From: Prunus persica
Taxonomy: Eukaryota; Streptophyta; Magnoliopsida; Rosales; Rosaceae
Direction of reading: 5' to 3'
DNA length: 64,000 bases
NCBI RefSeq assembly: GCF_000346465.2
Contig: NC_034014.1
Coordinates: forward strand, 3,098,852-3,162,851
A program made the translations under genes and the position numbers. Below the pieces are notes generated by a model. It was given only the letters and a program-made list of their open reading frames with translations, was not told the DNA's origin and made no database searches. Below, in pieces: positions 47,670-58,615 of the stretch (positions within the stretch are counted from its first letter, which is position 1; each line of letters opens with the position of its first letter).

Positions 47670-48998
47670 TTACATTTTTGGTTTTGAAACATACACGCGA
47701 GACCTCACAATTGTCTCTCCAATTCTAAATCCAGGCATGACCATAAACTCGACTTGTCCTTCATCCAAGACAGCTGCACCTTTGCCATCTTCCTCCACAG
47801 ATTCCATATAAGCATCTGAGAATTTGCTTCCTCTTTTAACAGCAAATATTTTTGCTTCAGAATCTATTGAAGGTGCAATGCCATGTAAAACCCAAACCCG
47901 CATTGCCATTCTTGCAAATATTTGATAGAATGAAGTCCTTGGATGCTTGCCACTCAATACAAGTGTCCTGTGATCCAGATGCCCAAAAAACCATGATTCC
48001 ATCATTGGATGAACAACTAGCAGATACTTTTCTCCGCAGAATCTGGCAAAATCTGAATCTGGGTTCTCTATCAGGGCATCCATTGGGTCATCATATCTCA
48101 TAATACCATCCACATTATAAGCTTTCAATGACATCCCATAAAACATTCTCCTTGCAATGTAGGCTTCAAATGCGTACTTCTTGTGGGACCTTTTTGAATA
48201 TGCAGCTTCCACTTCCACTGCCTTTGCCGCAAGATCCAAATCCCAGCCTGAAGCTTTCATCAAGCTAATTAAAGGCTTCGCAAAATCATGAATGGATTTT
48301 GACGCAGCTCTGTAAGCATCCTGAAATGTAGTAATGTTCAAAACCCGTGCATTCTTCCTTTGCAAACTTATCTGCCTTACATTCTCAGCCAATGTCACAT
48401 TCACCAAGTCCAAATCTCTGAGCTCTTGTTGCAGGCAGATTATATCAGAGTTCTTAACTTCCGTTTGAAACTTCAACTCTTCCAGCAGCTTCTCATTCAG
48501 TTCAACCTTCTTCCTCAGGATTGCGGAATGAGATGAATCAGACTTGGGCTTCACACATTGCGTCTCCTTATACACACGCTTAATCTGGCAGAGAGATTCA
48601 AGCTCAGCCATAAAATGTCTATCTGCAGCTACAATCTTTTTCGGGTTATAGGGTACATGAGCTTCCTGAAGCTGGATATAAGCTAATTTCAGAGCTGACA
48701 CAATGTCAAACAACTTGGATAACTCGGCATCCCCACACATACTGCTTGTTCTCGTAACTTCCATGGGCTGGGGATGGATTTTTACGCCATCACGCTCTGT
48801 ATCCCCGGTCACATCACTTCCATCTTCACCAAAAGGGGCACTAATGTTGTTGGCGTTGTTGGGATGCTGGTGATGGTGATCTTGGTTTTCAGAGGTAAAC
48901 ACACCAATGGATCTCAACTTGCAAACTTTGGCAAACTTGGAGACAATATCAGATATGTTTGAGGAGGGTTTAAGGGGTTTGGGAGTAGCAAACTCCAT
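47670..48998 (-). CDS. DUF641/GIL1-IRKI family protein
   Basis: 442-residue protein of the plant-specific DUF641 family, whose best-known member GIL1 (gravitropic in the light) acts in phytochrome-dependent randomisation of hypocotyl growth; the biochemical role is unknown. The coding region is one exon; an acceptor (TTTTTAG) 13 bp before the ATG suggests a 5'-UTR intron. Residues 90-140 form the DUF641 core (LFDIVSALKLAYIQLQEAHV, then PYNPKKIVAADRHFMAELES). A coiled coil follows (about 150-220; KVELNEKLLEELKFQTEVKN). The C-terminal half is the conserved GIL1 region (ASGWDLDLAAKAVE, KHPRTSFYQIFARMAMRVWV), ending GETIVRSRVYVSKPKM. Lying between OFP17 and EPFL6 homologues, it matches the Arabidopsis locus At2g30380 by position (from memory). 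Confidence 0.88.
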   Translation of the reverse strand: MEFATPKPLKPSSNISDIVSKFAKVCKLRSIGVFTSENQDHHHQHPNNANNISAPFGEDGSDVTGDTERDGVKIHPQPMEVTRTSSMCGDAELSKLFDIVSALKLAYIQLQEAHVPYNPKKIVAADRHFMAELESLCQIKRVYKETQCVKPKSDSSHSAILRKKVELNEKLLEELKFQTEVKNSDIICLQQELRDLDLVNVTLAENVRQISLQRKNARVLNITTFQDAYRAASKSIHDFAKPLISLMKASGWDLDLAAKAVEVEAAYSKRSHKKYAFEAYIARRMFYGMSLKAYNVDGIMRYDDPMDALIENPDSDFARFCGEKYLLVVHPMMESWFFGHLDHRTLVLSGKHPRTSFYQIFARMAMRVWVLHGIAPSIDSEAKIFAVKRGSKFSDAYMESVEEDGKGAAVLDEGQVEFMVMPGFRIGETIVRSRVYVSKPKM

Positions 48999-49499
48999 TC
49001 CTTCTTCCTAAAAAAGGTCAAAACACTGAGAACTGATACTGCAGATCTAAATACCAATGGCACTTACAGCACTTTTGCTTCCACAGCATAAAAAAAATCC
49101 CAATATGATATAACTTGTCTCAAAATGGGCGTAGCAAATCCAAGAAACCCGGCTAAGAAACAGCCCACTAATATAACACTTGCACAGTAGCACTAGTATT
49201 ATATACACCAAAAACCCCAAAATAATGCAAAGCCCTTTTGAGGATCAAAGACCCAAAATCAAACTAGAAACAGAGACCAAAATTTCAACAAGGACAAAGC
49301 CAACCATGTAGAAGTTGAGCACCAGCAAAGCACAAAAAATACAAAAAAGGGCAGAGGACAAAACTCAAAAAGGAGCAAACTTTTACAAAACCCAAAAGCA
49401 GACAGCAAGAGAAGCGATTCTAGAGCAGCAGCAGTAGCAGAGTACATGCACAACAACAACAACAGCATTTGGGATTCACAAAACGAAAACTTACAAACC

Positions 49500-50200
49500 A
49501 GCAAGTGAAGGAACTAAACGACGGCGTTTCAAGAGCTATATCGTGTTGTTGGTCTCCAGTGTCCAGTCTGAGCAAATGGGTTGAGGCTTGAAGGGGGTCT
49601 GGTTTGGTGCAGCAGCAGTAGATGCCATAAAATCATATTTTAAGCAAAGCATTCATACTGCAAATCACATATACGCGGTGTTTGGAAAAATGTGATGCGA
49701 AGTTCAAAGTTTAGTGATTTTTTTAAAAATAATATTTATTTATTTTATGGGAAAAGGAGCTAAACCCAACTGGGAATCTTTACTGTTTGTGTTTCTGAAG
49801 AACCCTCCTGCTCTGCCTGCCACCATTTTGAAATTCTTCCTCTCTCTCTCTCTCTCTCTCTCTATTTTTTTTTTCAAAAAAAATTTCTGCTTTTTTTAAT
49901 TTTAGATTTTTAGAGAAAGGGGCGCACGTAGTTACCAAAAAGTTATAAGAATTAGGGACCGCACGCGAGTTTCTTTTAACTTCTGTGTCAGAGGCTCAGA
50001 GCGTTACGCAACCCAATGACGCTGTGACAATTTTCTGCTGCTTTGGATTTCCAGATTCAATCGCAGCCGTTTATCAAAACTGAATAAGAGACGACGTCGT
50101 TTGAGCTGGACCTGTGTGGAAAGCAAACTGCTCAGTGTGCTGCTCACCAACAACAAGAAGTTGATCTGGATTGAGTGATATTGGGTTCATGGTCCGGTTT
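49500..50200. promoter_or_regulatory. 5' region of DUF641 gene with CGACG motifs
   Basis: Upstream of the minus-strand DUF641 gene. It contains AAACGACGGCGTTTC (49516-49530), a (TC)12 tract (49840-49863) and ACGACGTCGTTT (50091-50102). Motifs of this AAACGACG(T)CGTTT type also occur twice in the leader of the nucleotidyltransferase gene. The region from 49.9 to 50.2 kb is GC-richer than its flanks. Confidence 0.4.
49840..49863 (+). repeat. (CT)12 tract
   Basis: Perfect CT tract followed by a T run, in the DUF641 upstream region. Confidence 0.9.
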
Positions 50201-53200
50201 TGGGCTTATAGTCGGATTTCCCGTTTAGATTTTTACGAATTTTTTTTTTCAACAAAGTTAAGAATGTTACTAAACTAAATGATCATTCGTCTGTAAATTA
50301 TATTGTTAAATTCAATATCGTCTACAATACTGCAAATTCAAATTTGTTTGAGTTTGATAAGTTTGGATTCATAATTTTTCGAAAGGCTTTTAGGGCAAGG
50401 CCTCTTAGTAGGAAAACCAAATTTTGATAGGATGAAGGGCTAGTTTTAGAAACTGTAAAGGGAAAGTGTAACTAGAACTTAGAAGAGAAGTTTGCCTTGT
50501 TGTCGAGATGGGTTAAACTTAAAATGCATGATCACGTGAAGAATCTGAGCTGAATGGATGTGTTGGTAAATGTATGCCTAAAAGGGACAAGAAGTGAGTA
50601 CAATGTTAGAAAGTAGGAGAGAGATGCAAGCAAACTCCAAAACTTCAAAGCATTAAATATTGAGAGAGCTTGCATGAAGCCAAGCTCATGAAAACGATAT
50701 AAAAATGAGGAAGAAGAAGGGTGGAGGGGCCGTCTTTATTCTCTCCCACCTGCATTCCTCCTATCCTAGTCATCTCCTTCACTTCTCTTTTTTTTCTTCT
50801 TCCTGTTTTCACATATGGAACTCTTAATTAGTTAATAGCTCTTAGTCTTGGTACATTATTACCAATACAAAATCATAAGATAGATAGTAGATAGTGTGAA
50901 TAACATTCCGTTTGCAATTTCGATTTTGATTCTTAATTTTTTATAAAAAAATAAAGTGTTACGCGCTCTCTTCGCTTGTATTCTTGCACTCGACCAAAGA
51001 AGTACAAATAATATTTGTTACTATGGGAGTGTTATTTGCACTCTTCCGGAATAGTACAAGTATCAACTGCATGGTCAAATAACAAGTTTGAAATATACTC
51101 AATTTAGCTTGGTGGGTTCTTGTCTGTGATAAGACAATGAGTTATGTTTTGGTAGACCTCTTTGTGGTCCTATTTTCTAATGAACAAGATATGGTAGGCC
51201 TCTTTAAATCTAAGATCACGAACCCGGTTGGACAAAATGGAGACACAACACCTTCAAGAAAAAGAAATATGAAATCCTTGTAATGTTGGATGGAGAGCTA
51301 CAAATAAAATATGAAAATTGAGATATTATTTGCACTTCTACACTGCATGTACTGGAGTCATTGCATTGAGGGAGTGATAATATCCTCCATTAATTTAAAG
51401 GTCCAATTTGTTGTTCAGTATTCTTCAAGAGAGAAGTACTAAGAGCAGTCGCTCATGATTTTTTTGATGTTCAGTATAGTAATAAGTCTTATATATGTAT
51501 TCACAACTAAAAGTAGCTCACTCGTATACGAAAGACTGTTCACAAGCATAGCTCTTTCTAAGAATTCAATACCCTACCATGGGCACCAACCATTTATTAA
51601 AGTATGTATTAGTATGACACCATTCAGATTTGATGAAATCTAGCAAAATTCTATGTGTATGATGTATACCACTCAAGAGGGATTAAATCCTGACCAAAGA
51701 TCTAATAGCCGCTAAAGTGTCCTTTTACAAGAAGAAAGCCCTCAAGAAAAAAAAAATTTGTATGATATTAATAAGCTCAAAGTGAGTCCCATATGTCAAA
51801 ATCACACAATAGTGCTGTCAGCTTTGTTCAAAGAAATGTGAAATGCAGAGGGCCTGTCAGGACAGGAGAGGATTGTTTGCCCACACATTTAACCTATACA
51901 TTTCCCATCTCTCTCTATCAATCAAACGCCAAAGCTGTGGTGGGACAAAGGCCAATTTAATTGAAGTTTGAAATTTATATTCACATTTGACTAAGTGGGA
52001 TTATATTCATACACATATATATATGTGAGACAATGACTGTTGGACTTGGTTTCTACTAGCAAAGAGGAAGCCTAAGAAAGCAAAGGGCATCAGAGGCCTA
52101 CAGAGCAGAAACAAAAGCATGGAAACAAGAGCAGGTTTGCAATTTTGCAGAGAGGCTTAATAAGTTAATTTCCCTCTTCTCTCCACATCTGCATTGACCA
52201 ATGCCCGCGATTGCACCCAACAGCTTATTCTTTGTTAGGGACAATAAGAGTAATAAAGTTAAAACATGTGTTGTTCTATATGGTTTTTGAGTGTCTTTAC
52301 TTCATGGCACAAGAATCCACTTCAAAATTCGATTTCTCATTTTTGTAAGTCACGGGTTGATATATATGCAAAAATAACCCATTATAAATGAAAGGAAATT
52401 CTATATGTATGTCAAACTGTGATGCGTAGGTAACTGGAAATGGCTACTTCCAAAGCAAAGAGCCAAGTGGTCTAGCCATCTATTTTAAATGTTAATGTCT
52501 GCAGAATGGAAGGTTAGTTTGGTAAGAGTGGCTGCAGATATGGTTATATATATATTGAATAATTTGTCCATGGTCTATGTCGTTGTCTTTTGGCAACTCA
52601 TGTTAGGAAAAAGGAAAACACGGGTCTGTCATTTCACTATCTCCCCAAAGAGAACATATGCTTATTCCATCATTAATTCCATGAGAAAGATAAGAGATTT
52701 AGCTTCCAAATAGCAAATTTAACTTCTTCTTTTTTCCTTATAAGCCTAACTTTGTAATGCTGCAGTGATGATCACTTTGTAATGCTGCAGTGCTGATCAC
52801 TTTGTAATGTCTCATGGGATCATGGATAAGCAAAAGTAACTTTTCCTCAGATATCTTTTATCTTATTATGTTTGAAATTCATGCTCTTTCTTTTTCAAGT
52901 ATTGTACTTGATGGGAAAGTTTGCCATTAATTCTGTCTTCTAAATGATCTTATGCATTCAAAGCCAATAAATTTTTTAGGTTAATTTATTCATTCTGGGA
53001 AATTTAGCCAGGGAGAGGAGAGGACATCAGAAAAGACATTCTGAAACCATGAATTGAATCAGAGACGTGTAGAAAGTTAGAAAACCATGTGAAAGAAGGA
53101 CAAGTAAACTGTGAATTATATACTGTCCTACATGGTGGCACTTACCAAAACCCATCACCAAACGTTCACCATTTTCATGCTTGTCTGTTTGGACAATTTG

Positions 53201-54400
53201 TCCACACCTGATTTGCCTTTGGAATCTACAGGTTTCGTTGATTATTAGGGGAGGGTCCAGTGGCCAGCCAATTTTGATCAGATTCTGTAAGCCAAGACAA
53301 TCCCATCCCATCCCATCCTTTTGTTGCCAGAAGTGTCACAGATTAACGGCTTGGGATGCTTGATCACTGCAGCTTTGATTGGATGCTAAACAGTAACCAG
53401 GCAATCTCTCATTAATCTCATCATAGACCAAATGGCAAATGCCTTCCTTTCTCATCCCCAGGAGAAAATACTTAGTTACATCGAGGATATCACTAATGAT
53501 GTTATACCACGTGAAAGTGTTATCGCCCGTATCATAGCGTTATTAATTGGATATAGCACAACGTTTCATGGAAGTCTTTCAAGTCCACTGCTACATGTTA
53601 CAGGACAGTATGTACTTTTTGTTTTTCCCAAAAGTCCAAAGCAAACAGGGTGAAAAGGGTTGGGGTTTTTAAACAGAGGCATCCAAGCCCTGAAAGATGG
53701 TTGGTGTGCATAATAATGCTGCAACAATTTCTATAAGTTGCCAACTTACAAATATACAACAAAAAGAAAAAAGAGGTGCCTAATTACCAAGTTCTTTATG
53801 TTAACCACTTCTAAACATGATGCATGCCCCATTGGGATTTTTCTAAACTACGAATTTGTTATGGGAACGCGGTTGTACCGTGAGATTAACGAGTTTACCT
53901 TTCTCTTTTAGAGTGTTGATTAATCACAATGTAATATATGTGAATTTGTACGGAAGATTGATGTACCTTCCTCATTGTTTAAACATCATTGCACCCATGG
54001 GTGAAACTCAAAATGATGATTGAGATGACTTAATTAGGAGAGACATGTTATTTGTTAATGCAGTAAGATATTTTGGTAATATTAATTATAAGAAAAAGGA
54101 ATTTTTAATACAAGACATTAAGGATTAAAGAAACGAAAAAGGATGAGGCAGAAGTATAAAAAATAAAAAATAAAAAAACAAGGAAGATACAGTTAAACAA
54201 AGGTGGGGGTGTGAGAGGAGGTTGGGGAAAAAAAACAGAGGGGAAGAGTGTGGACTCTGGAAAAGTGAGTGCAGAGGAGGTAGCAGAGCAGCAGTTGTTT
54301 TTGCATTTCTGGGTTTTGTAATTGTAGAAAGACAGTAGAGAAAGCCTGCAAGAGAATCAAAGAACCAAACATGGCAAAGCTTAGGAAGAGACAATCCTCA
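50200..54400. other. Intergenic, no gene seen
   Basis: 4 kb of AT-rich spacer, probably including distal regulatory sequence of the EPFL gene. Short open frames (for example 52489-52713 and 53432-53653) lack recognisable domains. The only ordered structure is a 25-bp tandem repeat at 52751-52810 and (CCCAT)3 near 53304. Confidence 0.5.
52751..52810 (+). repeat. 25-bp tandem repeat, 2.4 copies
   Basis: Units at 52751-52775 and 52776-52800, each TTTGTAATGCTGCAGTG then ATGATCAC or CTGATCAC, with a third partial copy from 52801. Each unit contains a PstI-type CTGCAG and a TGATCA palindrome. Confidence 0.9.
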
Positions 54401-54429
54401 TAGATTCACCTTTCTTTTTCAGTTTTTCT

Positions 54430-54432
<3 letters not shown>

Positions 54433-54474
<42 letters not shown>
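54433..54474 (+). repeat. (TC)21 microsatellite upstream of EPFL gene
   Basis: 42-bp tract 295 bp before the EPFL start codon. It faces a (GA)10 tract at 54571-54591 in the opposite sense. Confidence 0.9.
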
Positions 54475-54477
<3 letters not shown>

Positions 54478-54570
54478 AACACTTTTCTCTGTCACACAAT
54501 TCCATCTGGTTAAATATACCATCCCTACTTTTTCCAACTCTACAACCACCCCACTCACAGAACAGAGAGG

Positions 54571-54591
54571 GAGAGAGAGAGAGAGAGAGAG
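54571..54591 (+). repeat. (GA)10 microsatellite upstream of EPFL gene
   Basis: About 180 bp before the EPFL start codon, probably in the 5' UTR. Complementary to the (TC)21 tract 97 bp upstream. Confidence 0.9.
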
Positions 54592-54768
54592 TTAGTTGAA
54601 AAGGGGAGTCTTTAAGAGCTGAGATGACAGTTGCAACATGGGAACCTAGTTAATCTCAAAAAAGGGTTCAGAGAGAAAAAAGAGAGCTTGCTAGAGCTCA
54701 GTTAATATCAGAAAAAGGTTGTGTTCTTGTGCCATTGGTGGGTTTTCTGAGCTTCCCTCTTGTTGTTC

Positions 54769-55996
54769 ATGGAGTTGAAGAGACCGCACAGACTAAGGTT
54801 TATGATCAGCAAGCCCTGTCTTTTCTTCTTACTCTCAATTTCTGCCCTATTCACCACCATCAACTCAAATACATGTCCAGGTAAACAATCAAATTTGCCA
54901 CTTCAATTTCTCCTACTTTCAGTTACCACTATTCTGTCTAGCTAATATCATTTAATAAGTCCCTCGTCCGTCTCTCTGAAATTTAACACATTTATCTACC
55001 CTGTGTTAAAATGCAGATAGCAGGTGTGCCTTGAAAGCCAAAGATGGTACATATTTTCAGGTGGGTTGGTCCATTATATATATCTTATCTTTTACTTTCA
55101 AAATTAATGAGCATTTTTGCTTCTTTATGTCATTTCTTTTTCCCATATGAATCACATCAATAACAAGTCTCTAACCTTGACCAAGTTTGACTCAATCTGT
55201 GTTTGATATAGACTGCATATGAGATTCAAAAGACAAATACAACAAAATAGAGACTACATATCTTTTTATTATTTGATCAAGCCACCATGATGGGTGATGA
55301 GTAGCACAAACTGAGGGCAGTGGTCCTCTTGCTGTGGTCCATCCTCAGAAAAATGGTCAAGTAGTAGTAGGCTCAGTCAGCTAATAAGAAGCACACTGCA
55401 CACTGGCGCAATTTAGCACACAGCTTTGAAGAAATTACTTAGTTTTTTTCTTCTTCTGGTTTATTGTCCTCTTCTGATAATTCTAATGCATCTCGGTAAC
55501 TTGCGCCTGCTGTGCTCAGCGCCTAACCTGCAAACCATGTTCTATATGACTCCCGTGAACAAATTGTTCTTGGGGCCAGGCGCACGTTAGCATTCATGAA
55601 GCTGCAATGACATGTGAGATATTGTGACCACACTCAGTGGTCAGTGCACATAATTAAAGAACTGTGTGCGCAAAAGGGTTGGTGTTAATTGTGCCATAAT
55701 TGCTAATTATTGGGAGATTTAATTCTAATTTGGTGCAGGAATTTGGGAAGCAAAGTGGCAATTATATGGAGGGGAGGATCGATATGAGGGCGCAGAGGCT
55801 GAACATTCCGTTGAGCATGGCAAGGAGGTACTTGAGTGGACCTGGATCGTCGCCGCCTCGGTGCACATCCAAGTGTGGCAGGTGCACCCCGTGCAAGCCG
55901 GTTCACGTGCCGGTGCCGCCTGGGACGCCGGTGACGACAGAGTATTACCCGGAGGCTTGGAGGTGCAAATGTGGCAACAGGCTGTACATGCCATGA
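54769..55996 (+). CDS. EPFL6: EPIDERMAL PATTERNING FACTOR-like peptide, EPFL4/5/6 type (3 exons)
   Basis: Secreted cysteine-rich peptide precursor. EPFL4-6 signal through ERECTA-family receptor kinases to promote stem and pedicel elongation, and EPFL6/CHALLAH restrains stomatal formation in stems. Exons: 54769-54880, 55017-55060, 55739-55996; 137 residues. The signal peptide is about residues 1-34 (hydrophobic CLFFLLSISALFTTI). A propeptide follows, ending near RLNIPLSMARRYLSGPGSSP. The mature peptide has six cysteines at 94, 98, 101, 104, 128 and 130 (PRCTSKCGRCTPCKPV ... WRCKCGNRLYMP), the six-cysteine EPFL pattern. The ending EYYPEAWRCKCGNRLYMP is characteristic of EPFL4/5/6. The loop VHVPVPPGTPVTTE between C104 and C128 sets subgroup specificity. 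Assignment to EPFL6 specifically rests on neighbouring genes. Confidence 0.92.
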
Positions 55997-56319
55997 AAAT
56001 ATATGAATAATGATCATATATCATGATTCTTGCTTCATGATATTATTTTGTTTGCGTTACAACTAAAGTATCTACTTTCTATCCTGATCATGCTTATTGT
56101 TAATCAAAAAAGGAATATTTATAGGACTTCAATTTGTGTAGAAAAATATATATACGTTAACAATTTGACCGAGTATATTGTATTATGATCGGTATGGAAA
56201 ATATTGTGCCAAGCATTATTGTGGCTGTGCTTTGAGTTCATTATTTACATGATGCTTAAAGGAAATGGTCGAAGCTTCCTTAACTTGATAGTGCCTCAAA
56301 AAATAGAAGTTTAATTTTA
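55997..56319. other. EPFL 3' flank
   Basis: Probable 3' UTR and short spacer before the Harbinger element; nothing else seen. Confidence 0.5.
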
Positions 56320-56370
56320 TTAGAGCAACTCCACTCATTTGCCCTTAGTCATGGCAAGGGTGGAGCTAGG

Positions 56371-56400
56371 GCAGCCACTATTCACGTGAATAGTGGTTGC
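56371..56400. repeat. 30-bp palindrome near left end of Harbinger
   Basis: GCAGCCACTATTCAC joined to GTGAATAGTGGTTGC: an inverted repeat without spacer, one mismatched pair in 15, centred on the E-box/G-box-like CACGTG. It lies about 50 bp inside the left terminus. Confidence 0.9.
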
Positions 56401-56569
56401 CCTTGCAAATAGTAATTTGTGTTTCCACCCGTTGCCCTAGCTAAGGGCAATTACTATTCATTTTTTTGTTTTTTCCTCATATTTTTTAATGAGAATAATT
56501 AATTTGGGTAATATTTTCAGATAAGATTTTCGGGTTCCTACGTGTCAAGACTATTCATAATCAGATAAA

Positions 56570-56751
56570 ATTTCCGGATAAGATTTTTGGATTCAAATTT
56601 CGGATGAATTTCAAAGTTCAAATTTCAGATAAATTTTTGGGTTCAAATTTCGAATGAATTTGGGTTCAAATTTCGGATGAATTTCAAAATTCAAATTTCA
56701 TACAAATTAGGGTTCAAATTTCGGATGAATTTCAAATTTCAGATAAGATTT
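56570..56751 (+). repeat. Minisatellite in Harbinger 5' region
   Basis: Several imperfect copies of a unit built on TTCAAATTTCGGATGAATTT (clear copies near 56592, 56641, 56664 and 56712), mixed with TTTCAGATAA variants. It lies between the left terminus and the transposase start. Confidence 0.8.
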
Positions 56752-56894
56752 TCATTCAATAAAATCAAGCCACGTGGCATGTCTATCTTGCCAAAATTTT
56801 CTATAAAACCAGAGTCTCAGCTCATACCTCTCACATCACATCTTTCTATATTTTCATTTCTCAGAGTTTAGAATTCATACTTCATTCATTCTGA

Positions 56895-58264
56895 ATGGAA
56901 GAATTTAGGAGATGCTTTGAGAGGCAAGAGAGAGAAACAAGAGAGAGAAACCGTAGAGCAGATGAAGTCAATGAGTTGCAGAGACAAGTCGATGAGCAAG
57001 TTCTCATAGCAGTGGCTTTGCAAGAAGAAGAGAACCAAGGTCGCCGCCATGGTTCACAAGTCGGCCGCCGCCGGAATGTGGAAAGACATAGGCATTCTCG
57101 GGGTAAGAATCTTTTGGAAGATTATTTTATCCCAACTTCTTTGTACTCTGATGTTGATTTTCGAAGGCGATTTAGAATGCAACCTCATTTGTTCAATAAA
57201 GTCATGCATGATATTTGCAATTATGATGCATACTTTGTTCAAAAGTGTGATGCTGCTGGGGTTTTGGGGCTTCTTCCGGAGCAAAAGCTTACAGCTGTTA
57301 TACAAATGTTGGCGTATGGAGCATCTGCTGATTGGGTGGATGAGATTGCCCGGATGGGGAAGTCCACTACGTTGGAGGCTTTGGTAAGATTTTGTCAAGC
57401 AGTTGAAACTCTGTATACTAGGGACTACTTGCGTAGACTACTCCCAGGGACCTCCAACGGCTTCTACAAAAAGCCGAAGCTCGAGGATTTCCAAGAATGA
57501 TTGGTAGCATCGACTGCATGCACTGGCAATGGAAGAATTGCCCAACTGCCTGGCAAGGTGATTACGGAAATAGAAAAGGCCAAAAAAGTATCATCCTTGA
57601 AGCCGTTGTTGGCTTCGACACATGGGTTTGGCATGCCTTCTTTGGAGTTGCAGGATCCCAAAATGATCTCAACGTGCTGGGTCAATCCCCGGTCTTCAAC
57701 GATGTATTGAGAGGCCAGGGCCCCAATATCACCTATCAAGTCAATAATACAGTGTACCAGACGGGGTATTATCTAGCTAACGGCATCTACCCGAGGTGGA
57801 CCACTTTTGTCAAATCTATTCCGAATCCCCGATCCCAGAAGCAAAAATTATTTGCTACCTATTAAGAGGGATACAGGAAAGATGTCGAAAGGTGTTTTGG
57901 TATCCTTCAAGCTCGGTGGTTGATTATTCGAGGTGCGGCCCGTATGTTTGATGAGGAGATCCTCAGAAGCATTATGATGGCTTGCATCATCCTCCATAAT
58001 ATGATTGTGGAGGATGAGTATGATTATGATGCTTTAGAGGTGTATGAACCGGATCCAATGAACACAGCTTTGACACGGATTTATGAAAGGCCCATGGGAC
58101 CAAGTGGAGAACCATTTGAGCCGGAACCGTTGGTGAGGGATGGTCATTTGATGACCCGAATGATAGATCGATATACAGAGATGCAATCTTCGTATATTCA
58201 TGAAATGCGTCAAGTTCACTTGATGGAGCATCTATGGGCGGTGAAAGGCAATGAAGAAGAATGA
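56895..58264 (+). pseudogene. Harbinger transposase (DDE_Tnp_4), inactivated
   Basis: Begins MEEFRRCFERQERETRERNR. The first part (to about 57437) holds the helix-turn-helix region (LYSDVDFRRRFRMQPHLFNK, GASADWVDEIARMGKSTTLE). A single-base loss in about 57437-57441 shifts the frame (the shifted frame hits TGA at 57498-57500, and the true frame continues through GSIDCMHW). The DDE residues are recognisable: Asp in SIDCMHW, Asp in GSQNDLNVL, Glu in DVERCFGILQ. A second lesion, TAA at 57863-57865, falls just before the Glu motif. The tail runs to TGA at 58262-58264 with EEDEYDYD-type acid residues. Two independent lesions mean the element cannot supply its own transposase. Confidence 0.92.
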
Positions 58265-58299
58265 TGGAGCATAGATGCTTTGGTTATGTTTTATTTAGT

Positions 58300-58385
58300 T
58301 ATGGTTTGGTTGTGTTGTATTTTTATTTATTATGCTTTGGTTTATGGTTTGGTTGTGTTGTATTTTTATTTATTATGCTTTGGTT
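58300..58385 (+). repeat. 43-bp tandem duplication
   Basis: Two copies spaced exactly 43 bp, each TATGGTTTGGTTGTGTTG followed by TATTTTTATTTATTATGC, just downstream of the transposase stop, in its 3' UTR. Essentially no divergence between copies. Confidence 0.9.
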
Positions 58386-58615
58386 GTGGTTTGTTATTAT
58401 TATTGTGCCTTGTTTGTAATTTTTTTTTTTTTATTTTGTTTGAAGTATGGAATATGTTGAATAAAAAGGTAATTTATTGAATACTTTGTTTATTAAATAA
58501 CGAAATCTAATACAAGTCATTACGAATTACTACTACTAAAATAAAATACATGAATTACAACAACTTTAAAAGAAAACATGAAAAATACAAATACATAAAA
58601 GGTAGGCTAACAAAT

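Noticed and set aside
54125..54394. Minus-strand 89-codon hydrophobic frame
   Set aside because: Antisense to the purine-rich EPFL promoter; Ser/Leu/Phe/Pro content simply reflects that base composition.
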